From contig NZ_JAJGTZ010000004.1 of NCBI RefSeq assembly GCF_020784725.1, forward strand, positions 1-51,586: DNA of 51,586 nucleotides, written 5' to 3'. This stretch comes from Limosilactobacillus reuteri (GTDB lineage Bacteria > Bacillota > Bacilli > Lactobacillales > Lactobacillaceae). The position numbers and the translations under genes are program-made. Numbering within the stretch: position 1 is the first letter of the stretch; the number at the start of each line of letters is the position of its first letter. Below are positions 8,047-17,233 of the stretch, piece after piece. The notes beneath the pieces are model-generated. The model made no database searches, was not told the DNA's origin, and saw nothing but the letters and a program-made list of their open reading frames with translations.

Positions 8047-8121
8047 TATTACAAAGTATTACGAAAATCAACTGAATTGATATTTCGGAGTAATCCGTAT
8101 GTAATTTTAAGGGAGTATAGT
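8047..8121 (+). promoter_or_regulatory. Promoter with paired TTAC/GTAA repeats, LysM gene 1
   Basis: Two TTAC motifs spaced 10 bp apart (TATTACAAAGTATTAC, 8047-8062) are followed by two GTAAT motifs spaced 11 bp apart (8090-8105) and a TATAGT -10 at 8116. No good -35 exists, as expected for an activated promoter. The same elements with the same spacing precede the paralogue at 11239. The 11-bp repeat of TTAC-type half-sites resembles the WalR/VicR operator (TGTWAH-N5-TGTWAH), whose targets are wall hydrolases; that assignment is inference. Confidence 0.6.
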
Positions 8122-8221
8122 AATAGTTGTTGAGAGATATGAGAACTCAACAACTTAAACTAAATTAATAAATAACTAATTAATAAAAAAGAATTTTATG
8201 AAAAGGATGGGATTTTTCTTT

Positions 8222-9055
8222 ATGAAGTTAACTAAGAACATCGCGAAAATCACTGCTGCCGTTGCAGGTGCTGTTGCTTTGGGAACATTTGCTACTGCAA
8301 CTACTGCTAACGCTGATTCTGTTTACACGGTGCAAAGTGGTGATACTTTATCAAGTATTTCCTATAAGTTAGGTCATGACTTAACTTATGTTGACTCTTT
8401 AGTTTCAACTAATCAAATTGCCAATAAGAACTTAATTTATGTTGGTCAAAAGTTAGTAATTAAAGACGACGGTGAAGTGACCCAAGCTACTGCTCAACAA
8501 GCAGCTACCTTACCTGAAGTATCTCAAGCTCCAGCATCAGCTAGTGTTGAAAGTCAACAACCTAGTCAGGCTCCGGTATCAGCTAGTGTTGAAAGCCAAC
8601 AACCTAGTCAAGCTCCAGTAGCAACTAGCCAAGTACAATCTTCAGCTGCACCGGTTTCTGCTCCTACTCAATCACAGGCTCCAGTACAATCCCAAGCACC
8701 GGTTCAACAACAAGCACCAGTTCAATCAGTAGCTCCACAACAATCAACTGTTTCAGCTGCTGCTCAACAAAGCTATAGTGCACCAGTACAAGCACAAGCT
8801 ACTAGTTCAAACTACAGCGCAAGTGTTAGTGGTAATGATGCTGCGGCTAAGGCTTGGATTGCAGCTCGCGAATCAGGCGGTAGCTACAGTGCTCGTAACG
8901 GTCAATACGTTGGTAAGTACCAATTGTCAGCATCATACTTAAATGGTGACTACTCAGAAGCTAACCAAGAACGAGTAGCTGACCAATACGTAACTAGCCG
9001 TTATGGTTCATGGAGTGCTGCTCAATCATTCTGGCAATCACATGGTTGGTACTAA
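8222..9055 (+). CDS. Secreted LysM protein, aggregation-promoting factor (Apf)-like
   Basis: The 277-residue wall protein begins with a signal peptide (residues 1-32, cleavage near TANADS), then one LysM domain (VYTVQSGDTLSSI to KLVIKDDGE, about residues 33-78) that binds peptidoglycan. A Gln/Ala/Pro/Ser linker follows, containing tandem copies of SQAPxSASVESQQP. The last 75 residues (AAAKAWIAARESGG to SHGWY) match the C-terminal domain of Apf surface proteins. The start at 8222 is preferred over ATG 8198 because AAAAGGATGG lies between them and the paralogue starts at the same place. Apf proteins affect cell shape and aggregation in lactobacilli. Confidence 0.88.
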   Translation: MKLTKNIAKITAAVAGAVALGTFATATTANADSVYTVQSGDTLSSISYKLGHDLTYVDSLVSTNQIANKNLIYVGQKLVIKDDGEVTQATAQQAATLPEVSQAPASASVESQQPSQAPVSASVESQQPSQAPVATSQVQSSAAPVSAPTQSQAPVQSQAPVQQQAPVQSVAPQQSTVSAAAQQSYSAPVQAQATSSNYSASVSGNDAAAKAWIAARESGGSYSARNGQYVGKYQLSASYLNGDYSEANQERVADQYVTSRYGSWSAAQSFWQSHGWY

Positions 9056-9080
9056 AATTTAATTATTAATTGTTAAAGTA

Positions 9081-9119
9081 GGAAATTGTCTCAGTAAAAG
9101 GGATGATTTCCTCTTTTTT
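9081..9119 (+). terminator. Terminator after LysM gene 1
   Basis: Arms GGAAAT/ATTTCC enclose a long loop and are followed by CTCTTTTTTG. The stem is short but the T-run is good. Confidence 0.6.
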
Positions 9120-9209
9120 GTAAAATGAAAAAAAGTTAATATTATTTTCATCCTAATCTTAAAAAATATATTATAATAGAGTTATTCAAGTGATGAAAGG
9201 ATGAGATCC

Positions 9210-10910
9210 ATGTCAAAAGAGAGTCAGATTATTGATACAAAATCATTATATGTAAATCCTGACCGCAGTGTTGCAACGTTAAACTATAGTCAAAATTACT
9301 TTACTGATATTCCTTCATTAATTAATAGTGATGAAGTAAAGGAAATTGTTCGTCTGTATTTAGCTTCGCGTAACCCTGATAATGATGATGATGCTTTTGA
9401 TAATGCCACTGTTAACAAGTTTGTTGATATCTTAAAGAAAGTTCTTTTTGATGATGATAGTGCATTTGATGAATATGACCCTAAAGATATTCTTGAGAGT
9501 GTTGAAGAATTATACTCATACTATCGTTCACTATTACGGGTATCAGTAATTAATCTTAGTGATAATCAGATTATCGGTAACGAATTCCGGACTATTGATA
9601 CTCAATTCAACGACTTAGTGCGTAAAGCATACCGGATCCTCGAAGAAAAGCTCCAAGGTTTTGAAAACCGGACTTATCGACAAGTTAATGCGGCAACTAA
9701 CGCAACAATTTTAGTTCAACAACAAGATTGGAAGATTCCAGCTGGTTATGAAGAATTAAAGGATATTGATTTTATTAATACCGTGATGCTTCGTCCGCCA
9801 ATGATGATGCATACTAAGAGCAACAAACGGGAAGGGGTCTTTTCTGAAGTAAAAGATAACCCGATCGAACGTTTCCGTGGTGAACGTGGTAAATGGTATT
9901 GTTACCCAGCTAAGATTGGTGAAAGTTTAGCTTTTATTTACTTCAATGTTGATTACTTGGTAAATGGGATCGCTCTTTCGAACTTATTTGAAATTGCATC
10001 CCCTGATGAGATTAAGGGGCAAAAACCTGATATGATTCTTCTTTTCGGTCTAAAAGAAACAGAAGGCATGGTTTCTCATTACTATCGTGACGAAAAGAAT
10101 GATTTATGGGTCGGTGAAGTACCTTACACAGATAAGACTACTTACTTTGGTTACATGAAGAAGATGTGCTTGACGCTCCATAACCTTCATCAAATTTACA
10201 ATGGCCGCTTGCCAATTCACGGTTCCATGTTGAAGATTAAATTTACTAATGGTAAAGAAAAGAATGTTGTTTTCTTCGGTGATTCAGGTGCCGGAAAGTC
10301 AGAATCAATTGAAGCATTGCAAGAATTAGCTGACGATAAGATTGTTAGCATGGAAACAATCTTTGATGACATGGGAAGCTTTACCCTTACTGATGGTGAA
10401 CCAGGGGTATATGCTCAAGGAACAGAAACGGGTGCCTTTGTTCGTCTTGATGATTTGAGTAGTGCCGTGGCCTTCAATAACATGGACCGTGGTGTTTACC
10501 TTAATCCTGAACAAAAGAATGCCCGGGTTATTATTCCTGCTGATACCTACGAAAATGTAATCAAACATCACCATATTGATATGTGGCTATACGCTAACAA
10601 TTATAGTGATGAAGTTGGTATTCATCGTTTTGATACAAAGGAAGAGGCAGAAAAAGTATTTATTGCTGGGCAACGGAAAGCTCTTGGAACAACTGATGAA
10701 GTTGGAATGAGCAAGACATTCTTTGCTAACCCATTTGGTCCAGTTCAAGAACCAGAATTAACTAAGCCAATTATTGACAAGGTCTTTACAAAGTTATTTG
10801 ACCAAGATGTATACGTGGGAGAAATCTTTACTCACCTTGGTAATGATAAGTCAAAAGATGCTTTGAAAGAATCAGCTCAAGAATTGCTTGATGTTTTGAT
10901 GAATAATTAA
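9210..10910 (+). CDS. PEP carboxykinase/HPr kinase-like P-loop protein
   Basis: The protein has 566 residues. A P-loop FFGDSGAGKSES lies near residue 355, followed by METIFDDMGSF, an acidic metal-binding motif about 30 residues later. Together they place it in the PEPCK(ATP)/HPr-kinase nucleotide-binding superfamily. The P-loop GDSGAGKSE is closer to HPr kinase than to the usual PEPCK GLSGTGKTT, and the N-terminal 180 residues look unrelated to classical PEPCK. Lactobacillus homologues are often labelled PEP carboxykinase; the true reaction is not shown here. ATG 9210 is chosen over 9201, which would sit directly on the AAAGGA binding site. A TATAAT lies at 9172. It is flanked by the two Apf-like genes and has its own terminator. 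Confidence 0.7.
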   Translation: MSKESQIIDTKSLYVNPDRSVATLNYSQNYFTDIPSLINSDEVKEIVRLYLASRNPDNDDDAFDNATVNKFVDILKKVLFDDDSAFDEYDPKDILESVEELYSYYRSLLRVSVINLSDNQIIGNEFRTIDTQFNDLVRKAYRILEEKLQGFENRTYRQVNAATNATILVQQQDWKIPAGYEELKDIDFINTVMLRPPMMMHTKSNKREGVFSEVKDNPIERFRGERGKWYCYPAKIGESLAFIYFNVDYLVNGIALSNLFEIASPDEIKGQKPDMILLFGLKETEGMVSHYYRDEKNDLWVGEVPYTDKTTYFGYMKKMCLTLHNLHQIYNGRLPIHGSMLKIKFTNGKEKNVVFFGDSGAGKSESIEALQELADDKIVSMETIFDDMGSFTLTDGEPGVYAQGTETGAFVRLDDLSSAVAFNNMDRGVYLNPEQKNARVIIPADTYENVIKHHHIDMWLYANNYSDEVGIHRFDTKEEAEKVFIAGQRKALGTTDEVGMSKTFFANPFGPVQEPELTKPIIDKVFTKLFDQDVYVGEIFTHLGNDKSKDALKESAQELLDVLMNN

Positions 10911-10936
10911 GATTACGATTAAGACAATTTTGTCAT

Positions 10937-10974
10937 CGCCCTGTAACAAACAGTCTGTTACAGGGCGCTTTTTG
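10937..10974 (+). terminator. Terminator after the PEPCK-like gene
   Basis: A perfect stem CGCCCTGTAACA/TGTTACAGGGCG with a short loop is followed by CTTTTTG. Confidence 0.9.
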
Positions 10975-11104
10975 TGTCGTCAAGAAAAAATGAGCAGTTT
11001 TTTTGAATAATTTTTACATGAGATAATTCTAGTTATAATTTTACGAGTTACTCAAAAGCGATTAAATCAACGTTTGAGCGACTATAAAAAAATCAGCGAA
11101 CGTT

Positions 11105-11179
11105 TGTTACAAAAAATTACAGAAATAACGAAATTTGATAAGTCCTAGTAACCCGTTCGTAACCCTAATCCTGTATAGT
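11105..11179 (+). promoter_or_regulatory. Promoter with paired TTAC/GTAA repeats, LysM gene 2
   Basis: TTAC motifs at 11107 and 11117, GTAAC motifs at 11148 and 11159, and a TATAGT -10 at 11174 reproduce the promoter of the paralogue at 8222. The distances are identical: 41 bp from the first TTAC to the first GTAA, and 26 bp from there to the -10. The sequence between the motifs is largely different, so the motifs look conserved by function. Confidence 0.65.
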
Positions 11180-11238
11180 AGTTATCGTTGAAATGAGTTA
11201 TTTGATTAATTAAGAGAAAAGGATGGATTGAATTTATA

Positions 11239-11946
11239 ATGAAGTTATCTAAGAAAGTAGCCAAGATTACAGCAGCGATTACTGGTGCAGTTGCATTAGG
11301 AACAGTAGCTACTGCAACGACTGCAAACGCCGATAGTATTTACACGGTGCAAGCAGGTGACACCCTTTCTGGGATTTCTTACAAATTAGGTCACGATCTA
11401 ACTTTTGTAGATACATTAGCAAACCATAATAATATTGCTGATAAGAACTTGATTTACGTTGGTCAACAATTAGTAATCAAGGATGATGGTGAAGTTGCAC
11501 CAGCTACTCAAGAAGAAGTTGCTACTTTACCAGCCGCAAATGTTGCACCACAAGCAGATACACAAGCTACACCTGCTGAAAATCAAGCACAACAAAACCA
11601 ACAAGTACAATCAAACCAAGGAGCACCGGTTGCTCAACAACAAGTACAAACTCCACAAACACAAAATGTACAACAACCATCTAGTGCTCAAGCATCAACT
11701 GGCTATAACTCAAATGTAGCTGGAAATGATGCTGCTGCCAAGGCTTGGATCGCAGCTCGCGAATCAGGTGGTAGCTACAGTGCACGGAATGGTCAATACA
11801 TTGGTAAGTACCAATTGTCAGCATCATACTTAAACGGTGACTACTCAGAAGCTAACCAAGAACGAGTAGCTGATCAATACGTAGCTAGCCGTTACGGTTC
11901 ATGGAGTGCTGCTCAATCATTCTGGCAATCACACGGTTGGTACTAA
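11239..11946 (+). CDS. Secreted LysM protein, aggregation-promoting factor (Apf)-like, second copy
   Basis: This 235-residue paralogue of the protein at 8222 has a signal peptide (residues 1-32), a LysM domain (IYTVQAGDTLSGI onward), a Gln-rich linker and the same C-terminal Apf-type domain ending SHGWY. The two proteins are nearly identical in the signal peptide, LysM and last 75 residues but differ in linker length and composition, so the linker evolves freely. The ATG follows AAAAGGATGG. The promoter matches that of the first copy, suggesting shared control, while the copies are separated by the PEPCK-like gene. Confidence 0.88.
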   Translation: MKLSKKVAKITAAITGAVALGTVATATTANADSIYTVQAGDTLSGISYKLGHDLTFVDTLANHNNIADKNLIYVGQQLVIKDDGEVAPATQEEVATLPAANVAPQADTQATPAENQAQQNQQVQSNQGAPVAQQQVQTPQTQNVQQPSSAQASTGYNSNVAGNDAAAKAWIAARESGGSYSARNGQYIGKYQLSASYLNGDYSEANQERVADQYVASRYGSWSAAQSFWQSHGWY

Positions 11947-11993
11947 AATAAGATTTAATAAAATAGATAATCAACAAATTTCAAACATACGAT

Positions 11994-12033
11994 AAAAGAG
12001 GTTGGAAAAATTTTAGTTTTTCCAACCTCTTTT
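11994..12033. terminator. Bidirectional terminator
   Basis: A long stem AAAAGAGGTTGGAAAAA pairs with its complement, with A-run and T-run on the two sides. It serves the LysM gene and the convergent exonuclease-like gene. Confidence 0.85.
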
Positions 12034-12066
12034 CGTTTAACTATTATAAAATTCAGTTCGGTTTTC

Positions 12067-12828
12067 TTATAATTCAACATTAGCAATAAGTTCAATCGGA
12101 CAGTGACTTGAACCTTTAACATCTGAAAGAATCTTGGCTTCTTCAATTCGTTCTTTCCATACATCAGAAACTAAGAAGTAGTCGAGACGCCAACCTACAT
12201 TTCGTTCCCGTGCATCATAACGATAACTCCACCAGGTATAGGCACCATGTAAATTAGGGTGGAGATAACGGAAAGTATCCGTAAAGCCGGCATTAAGCAA
12301 TTTACCAAAATCAACTCGTTCTTGTTTTGTAAAGCCGGCTTTATGATGATCTTCTGTTGGCTCTGCTAGGTCAATTGGTTGATAGGCAACGCTCATATCA
12401 CCACCAATGATTACTGGCTTACTACTTTGCAAATTAGTAACATAATCAAGGAAAGCACGATCCCAGTCAAGACGATAATCAAGGTGTTGCAACTTTTCCC
12501 CTGAAACTGGGACGTATACATCAATCAAATAGAAGTTTGGATATTCAAGCGTGATTAGCCGCCCTTCTTTGTCAAAGATTGAATTATTCATTCCATATAT
12601 AACGTTTTCTGGCTTATATTTAGTGAAAATGGCGGTACCAGAATATCCCTTCTTTTCCGCATAATTCCAGTATTGGTAATAATTAGGAATTTGAATCGGT
12701 TTTTCACCTTTATCCAATCGTGTTCGTTGTAGACAGAAGAAGTCAGCATCTTGGCGTTTAAAATCTTCGACAAATCCATGAGTAATGGCTGATTTTAAGC
12801 CATTGACACTCCAAGAAATAAATTTCAT
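12067..12828 (-). CDS. ExoIII/AP-endonuclease family protein with a degraded active site
   Basis: This 253-residue protein aligns end to end with the ExoA/ExoIII family of Mg-dependent AP endonucleases (MKFISW start, GYSGTAI, RLDYFLVS and terminal HCP motifs). Key residues are changed. The invariant Asn of SWNVNG is Ser7. The metal-binding Glu of LQETKL is Arg35. GDxN is GDMS (Asp144 kept, Asn to Ser146). The final SDH is SSH (Asp to Ser241, His242 kept). Tyr105 and Asp216 remain. Loss of the metal-binding Glu should abolish or greatly alter nuclease activity. The frame is intact with a usable ribosome binding site, so this may be a repurposed DNA-binding paralogue or a recent inactivation by substitutions. 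Confidence 0.85.
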   Translation of the reverse strand: MKFISWSVNGLKSAITHGFVEDFKRQDADFFCLQRTRLDKGEKPIQIPNYYQYWNYAEKKGYSGTAIFTKYKPENVIYGMNNSIFDKEGRLITLEYPNFYLIDVYVPVSGEKLQHLDYRLDWDRAFLDYVTNLQSSKPVIIGGDMSVAYQPIDLAEPTEDHHKAGFTKQERVDFGKLLNAGFTDTFRYLHPNLHGAYTWWSYRYDARERNVGWRLDYFLVSDVWKERIEEAKILSDVKGSSHCPIELIANVEL

Positions 12829-13123
12829 GTTAATCCTTCTTTCAATTTAACCAAATCTTGTCTCTGTAATAATTGTACAAGGAATTTACTTTTTTCTTAA
12901 GTGATAAGACTCTTTTTGTGAGGTTTGATACAAAAACAGTTGGAGATGTTAAATAAAAATATTCATATTGTATATACAAAAATACCAACTTTAAGAATAA
13001 ATGATGCCATATATTAAGGGGATCGCCTACTTATCTTGAAAGTGTTTATATAATATTATTTATATATAAAGTTACGTTTATCACAAAATTGTCAAAGAGT
13101 CACAACTTAGAGGAGGGTGTCTA

Positions 13124-14365
13124 ATGACTTCAAAGTATGAAACAGAGTCGAAAGGTTACACGATGACAACCGTAATGCAGGAAGCTGCACGATGTTTATT
13201 ATGTCATGATGCACCATGTTCACAAGCCTGCCCAGCACATACTAATCCGGCAAAATTTATTCGAAGCGTTCTTTTTCGTAATGTCAAAGGGGCAGCTGAA
13301 ACGATTCGGGAAAACAATGCGTTAGGATCAATCTGTGCGCGTGTTTGTCCAACTGAACGTTACTGTGAAAAGGCCTGTACTCGGGCTAAAATCGACGGAC
13401 CAATTGATATCGGTGGGATTCAACGGTATGTCACTGATATGGAACGAAAGATGAATATGAAGATCCTTAAAGCCGGTAAGCCAAACGGGATGAGTATTGC
13501 CATCATTGGTAGTGGCTCATCAGGTTTACAGGCAGCTACGACTCTCCGTGAAAAGGGCTATGCAGTTGATATCTATGAAAAAGCTGCTAAGGCTGGCGGT
13601 TACTTGACCTATGGCATTCCTGAGTATCGGTTGCCGGAAGAAATTGTGGATTATGAAGTTCAACGAATTGTCGACCTTGGTGCTCACATTGTCTATAACA
13701 CAACTGTCGGTAAAGATATTTCAATGGATGACCTTAAAGCTCGTTACAATGCAGTAATTGTTGCTATTGGGACAAGTGAAGCAAAGATGCTTCCAATGTT
13801 TGAACACAATATCTGTACCGAATCAGCAATCTCATTCCTAGCCCGGGCAAAAGAAAGTAAGGGCAATTTAGAAGATCTTCCGCAAAATGTCCTTGTTATT
13901 GGTGGTGGGGATGTTGCAATGGATGTTGTAACAACCTTAAAGAAGCTTAACGTTCCTTATGTCACCGATGTTGTTTATGAGCAGTTTGATGAATTCAAAG
14001 CTTCTAAAAAAGAACTTGCCGGTGCTCAAGAAGCTGGTGTAACAATTGTTGATGGTTACGTTCCCAAAGAAGTTCATCAGAATCGTGCTACCTTTACTCA
14101 CCGGAAGATTAAGAGTGAATTAACTATTACTGCTGATAAGATTATTTTAGCAGTTGGTCAAAAAGCTAATGCAGAAGGACTAGACATTGACTTACAGCAT
14201 AATGAAATTCCATTCCGTGAACCACGATTCCGGACAAAAGATCCCAAAGTCTTTGCGACTGGTGATATTGTTGCCGGAAATAAAACCGTTGTAGTAGCTG
14301 TACAGAAAGGAAAAGAAGTAGCAGAAGAAATAGATCGGTTGTTAGGAGGACAAGAAAATGATTAA
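13124..14365 (+). CDS. preT: NAD(P)-dependent dihydropyrimidine dehydrogenase subunit PreT
   Basis: The 413-residue protein is related to the small subunit of glutamate synthase and the N-terminal half of dihydropyrimidine dehydrogenase. Residues 20-90 carry Cys clusters ([14 protein letters not shown], then CARVCP and CEKAC) that bind iron-sulphur clusters. An FAD-binding GSGSSG motif is near residue 128 and a second Rossmann motif GGGDVAMD for NAD(P)H near 263. It passes electrons from NAD(P)H to PreA. The ATG follows GAGGAGGG. It overlaps preA by 8 bp, so the two are translationally coupled. Confidence 0.9.
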   Translation: MTSKYETESKGYTMTTVMQEAARCLLCHDAPCSQACPAHTNPAKFIRSVLFRNVKGAAETIRENNALGSICARVCPTERYCEKACTRAKIDGPIDIGGIQRYVTDMERKMNMKILKAGKPNGMSIAIIGSGSSGLQAATTLREKGYAVDIYEKAAKAGGYLTYGIPEYRLPEEIVDYEVQRIVDLGAHIVYNTTVGKDISMDDLKARYNAVIVAIGTSEAKMLPMFEHNICTESAISFLARAKESKGNLEDLPQNVLVIGGGDVAMDVVTTLKKLNVPYVTDVVYEQFDEFKASKKELAGAQEAGVTIVDGYVPKEVHQNRATFTHRKIKSELTITADKIILAVGQKANAEGLDIDLQHNEIPFREPRFRTKDPKVFATGDIVAGNKTVVVAVQKGKEVAEEIDRLLGGQEND

Positions 14366-15656
14366 AAAAGATTTATCTGTAGACTTTTTAGGCGTTCATT
14401 TTGAAAATCCATTTTGCTTGTCGTCCTCACCTGTTGGGAACTGTTACGAAATGTGTAAGAATGCGTATGACGCTGGTTGGGGTGGAATCGTATATAAGAC
14501 TTTATCACCAACACACTTTAAGATTGATGAAGTTTCTCCCCGATTCGATGAATTAGCCAAGGAAGACATGCATTTTGTTGCTTTTAAGAATATGGAACAA
14601 TTATCAGAACACCCCTTGGAACAGGACTTGGCTGATATGCGACGGTTAAAAGAGGAATATCCCAATAAGGTCTTGATTGCTTCGATTATGGGTGAAACCT
14701 TGGAAGACTGGACCAACTTAGCCAAGTTAGTAACTGAGGCTGGAGCTGATATGATTGAATTAAACTTCTCTTGTCCGCAGATGACCTCCCATACCATGGG
14801 TTCTGATGTGGGAACTAATCCAGAATTATGTAAGAAGAATTGTGAAGCTGTTAAACGCGGGACGAGTCTTCCAGTTCTTGCAAAGATGACACCCAATATT
14901 ACGACGATGGTTCCGGTTGTTAAGGCATGTCTAGAAGGAGGGGCAGATGGCTTCTCCGCAATCAATACGGTTAAATCAATTGTTGATGTTGATCTTAAGA
15001 AGAAGGTTGGTTTACCAAATATTGATGGTAAATCTGCTGTTTCTGGATTATCTGGGAAAGCTGTTAAACCAATTGCTTTACGTTTCTTACAACAATTACG
15101 CTCAGCAGCTGGCCTTGAACAACTACCAATTTCTGGGATTGGGGGAATTGAGACCTGGGAAGATGCTGCTGAATTTATTCTTTTGGGTGCCACTACTCTC
15201 CAAGTTACAACTGCGATCATGGAATATGGTTATCGTATCATTGATGATCTTACTAATGGTTTAATGCATTATATGGAAGAACAACATGTAGACCACCTTC
15301 AAGATCTTGTCGGCTTAGCTAATAAGAATATTATCCCTACTAACCAACTTGACCGAAATTACAAGGTTTACCCTAAGATCGATTGGGATAAGTGTATCGG
15401 TTGTGGTCGTTGCTTTATCTCATGTCAAGATGGTGCCCACCAAGCTTTAACTTGGGATGATGAAAAACGGCAACCAGTCTTTGATAAGAGTAAGTGTGTC
15501 GGTTGTCAACTTTGTGCACTTGTTTGTCCAGTGGGGGCTATTAAGTTAGGCCTTGTTGAGATTAAGCCGGGTCACAAAGGCAACCCAGCAGAAATTGATG
15601 TAGGATCTCAACGTCTTCATCGCTATCACCCAGTAAAGGCTAATCAAGAAAATTAA
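14358..15656 (+). CDS. preA: Dihydropyrimidine dehydrogenase subunit PreA
   Basis: The 432-residue protein has a DHOD-like FMN barrel (residues about 1-320) with the catalytic cysteine in NFSCPQM. The C-terminal ferredoxin domain has two [4Fe-4S] motifs, [11 protein letters not shown] and [12 protein letters not shown]. With PreT it reduces uracil or thymine to the dihydro form, the first step of reductive pyrimidine breakdown; the reverse direction is also possible. No dihydropyrimidinase or ureidopropionase gene is nearby, so the rest of the pathway is elsewhere or missing. A strong terminator follows. Confidence 0.92.
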   Translation: MIKKDLSVDFLGVHFENPFCLSSSPVGNCYEMCKNAYDAGWGGIVYKTLSPTHFKIDEVSPRFDELAKEDMHFVAFKNMEQLSEHPLEQDLADMRRLKEEYPNKVLIASIMGETLEDWTNLAKLVTEAGADMIELNFSCPQMTSHTMGSDVGTNPELCKKNCEAVKRGTSLPVLAKMTPNITTMVPVVKACLEGGADGFSAINTVKSIVDVDLKKKVGLPNIDGKSAVSGLSGKAVKPIALRFLQQLRSAAGLEQLPISGIGGIETWEDAAEFILLGATTLQVTTAIMEYGYRIIDDLTNGLMHYMEEQHVDHLQDLVGLANKNIIPTNQLDRNYKVYPKIDWDKCIGCGRCFISCQDGAHQALTWDDEKRQPVFDKSKCVGCQLCALVCPVGAIKLGLVEIKPGHKGNPAEIDVGSQRLHRYHPVKANQEN

Positions 15657-15672
15657 TTAGCTTGCCTTATAT

Positions 15673-15721
15673 AAAAATCGAACTACAATTTTGCCTTTTA
15701 CAAAGTTGTAGTTCGATTTTT
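15673..15721. terminator. Bidirectional terminator after preA
   Basis: The perfect stem AAAAATCGAACTACAA with its complement has a 17-base loop. It serves preTA and the convergent aldo/keto reductase. Confidence 0.88.
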
Positions 15722-15746
15722 AGTCTATTACTACGCCACGTCGCTA

Positions 15747-16595
15747 TTAAATTACTGCAAGGGGTTCTTTTTTGTTTGGTGATGGAAACTCTTTTTGTAA
15801 AGCGAGTAGTTCATCATCACTTAGTTCAATATTACCAGCTGCAACATTTTCTTCAGCATGTTTTGGGTTACTGCTCTTTGGAATAGCAAGGACATTTCCA
15901 ATTCTCAAAACCCATGCAAGCATGATCTGACTAACGGTCACATGGTGATCTGCGGCAATTTCTTTTAGTAGCGGATTCTCAGTTAACTTTCCCGATAAGC
16001 TATCACCTTGTGCAAGCGGGGAATAGGCTATTAATGGGAGTTGATGCTGTTTCATTAAGGGAAGGAGGTCAAATTCAATTCCGCGACTATCGAGATTATA
16101 GAGATCTTCGTTGGCAACGCAATCAGTGCCATTTTTTAGGCGCCATAATTCTTCAAGATCACTGACATCGAAGTTTGAGACCCCCCATGCTTTAATCTTT
16201 CCTGCCTTTTTAACTCTTTCTAATTCGTTGACTGTTTCTGCTAACGGAATCCCACCCCGCCAGTGTAAAAGATAAAGGTCAAAATAGTCTGTTCCTACGG
16301 CTGCTAAGCTTTGATCTAAACTATGCTCAAGTTTTATCTTACTGGCATTTGAAGGAAGAACTTTATCAATTAAGAATAGCTTTTCTCGGCTATATGGTTT
16401 GATGGCCTCAGCTACAAGCGCTTCAGAACGACCATCGCCATACATTTCCGCCGTGTCAATAGCTTGTGCGCCAGCGTCAATTGCTGTTTGGATTGCTTTA
16501 ATTTCTGTTGAGCGATTGACGAGGGAATCACCCATATTCCATGTTCCAATTCCAATTGCAGGCATTGAAACATTATTGATTGTGACTTTTTTCAT
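15747..16595 (-). CDS. Aldo/keto reductase
   Basis: The 282-residue single-domain barrel uses NADPH to reduce aldehydes or ketones. The catalytic tetrad is visible: Asp and Tyr in IDTAEMYG, Lys in FLIDKVLPS and His in YLLHWRG. The C-terminal NADPH-binding segment AIPKSSNPKHAEEN is present. The substrate is unknown. The ATG at 16595 follows AGGAG. It is a single gene convergent with preA and divergent from hsp20. Confidence 0.92.
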   Translation of the reverse strand: MKKVTINNVSMPAIGIGTWNMGDSLVNRSTEIKAIQTAIDAGAQAIDTAEMYGDGRSEALVAEAIKPYSREKLFLIDKVLPSNASKIKLEHSLDQSLAAVGTDYFDLYLLHWRGGIPLAETVNELERVKKAGKIKAWGVSNFDVSDLEELWRLKNGTDCVANEDLYNLDSRGIEFDLLPLMKQHQLPLIAYSPLAQGDSLSGKLTENPLLKEIAADHHVTVSQIMLAWVLRIGNVLAIPKSSNPKHAEENVAAGNIELSDDELLALQKEFPSPNKKEPLAVI

Positions 16596-16727
16596 CTTGC
16601 GCAGCTCCTTTCTGTTTTCCTACTTTTATTATATTCTTTTTAGTCAATGGGCCCTAGCATATTAGTTGCATTTTATTTGAAAGCATTTAACATAGACAGT
16701 GAATAAGAAAGAAAGGAAGCATTCTTT

Positions 16728-17159
16728 ATGGCTAATGAATTACAAAACCGTAATAACTTATTTGATAGTTTGATGAACATGCGTAACTGGATGAACGATG
16801 ATTTCTTCTCTAACCTAACTCCAGTTGCTGATCACATGAAGACAGATGTTACAGAAGATGACAAGAATTATACCGTAAAGATTGACATGCCTGGATTTGA
16901 TAAGAAGGATATTCACATTAATTATGCTAATGATATTTTGACAGTTACTGGTCATCGGGATACCTTTGATGATGATGGTGACAAGGATGGCAACGTTTTG
17001 CATTCTGAGCGGCGGTATGGCCAAATGAGTCGGCAATACCGTTTACCAGATGTAAATAAGAAGGATATCAAGGCTCAATATAAGAATGGTGTTTTGACAA
17101 TTACTCTTCCTAAGAAGGACGAGACTGATGACGATGAAAATCATATTGATATTGAATAA
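16728..17159 (+). CDS. Small heat shock protein, Hsp20 family
   Basis: The 143-residue ATP-independent chaperone has an alpha-crystallin domain from about residue 35 to 130 (YTVKIDMPGFDKKDIHINY, later YKNGVLTITLPK, the conserved G-V-L motif). The N-terminal arm (NNLFDSLMNMRNWMNDDFF) and an acidic C-terminal tail are typical. It holds unfolding proteins during stress. No CIRCE or CtsR operator was recognised in the short upstream region. A strong terminator follows. Confidence 0.93.
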   Translation: MANELQNRNNLFDSLMNMRNWMNDDFFSNLTPVADHMKTDVTEDDKNYTVKIDMPGFDKKDIHINYANDILTVTGHRDTFDDDGDKDGNVLHSERRYGQMSRQYRLPDVNKKDIKAQYKNGVLTITLPKKDETDDDENHIDIE

Positions 17160-17171
17160 TTAAATTAAGTT

Positions 17172-17226
17172 AAATAAGGAGGTTGAGAAAAAACAAAAGT
17201 TTTTTTCAATCTCCTTATTTTTTTGT
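17172..17226 (+). terminator. Terminator after hsp20
   Basis: A stem of about 15 pairs (AAATAAGGAG-GTTGA type arms) is followed by TTTTTTTG. Confidence 0.85.
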
Positions 17227-17233
17227 TCGTTTC

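Noticed and set aside
11483-11719. 78-residue Lys/Gln/His-rich open frame within LysM gene 2
   Set aside because: It is the shifted frame of the Gln-rich linker and has no start signals.
14444-15220. 258-residue open frame on the minus strand
   Set aside because: It lies wholly inside preA, has no ribosome binding site and resembles no family; preA has clear FMN and Fe-S motifs.
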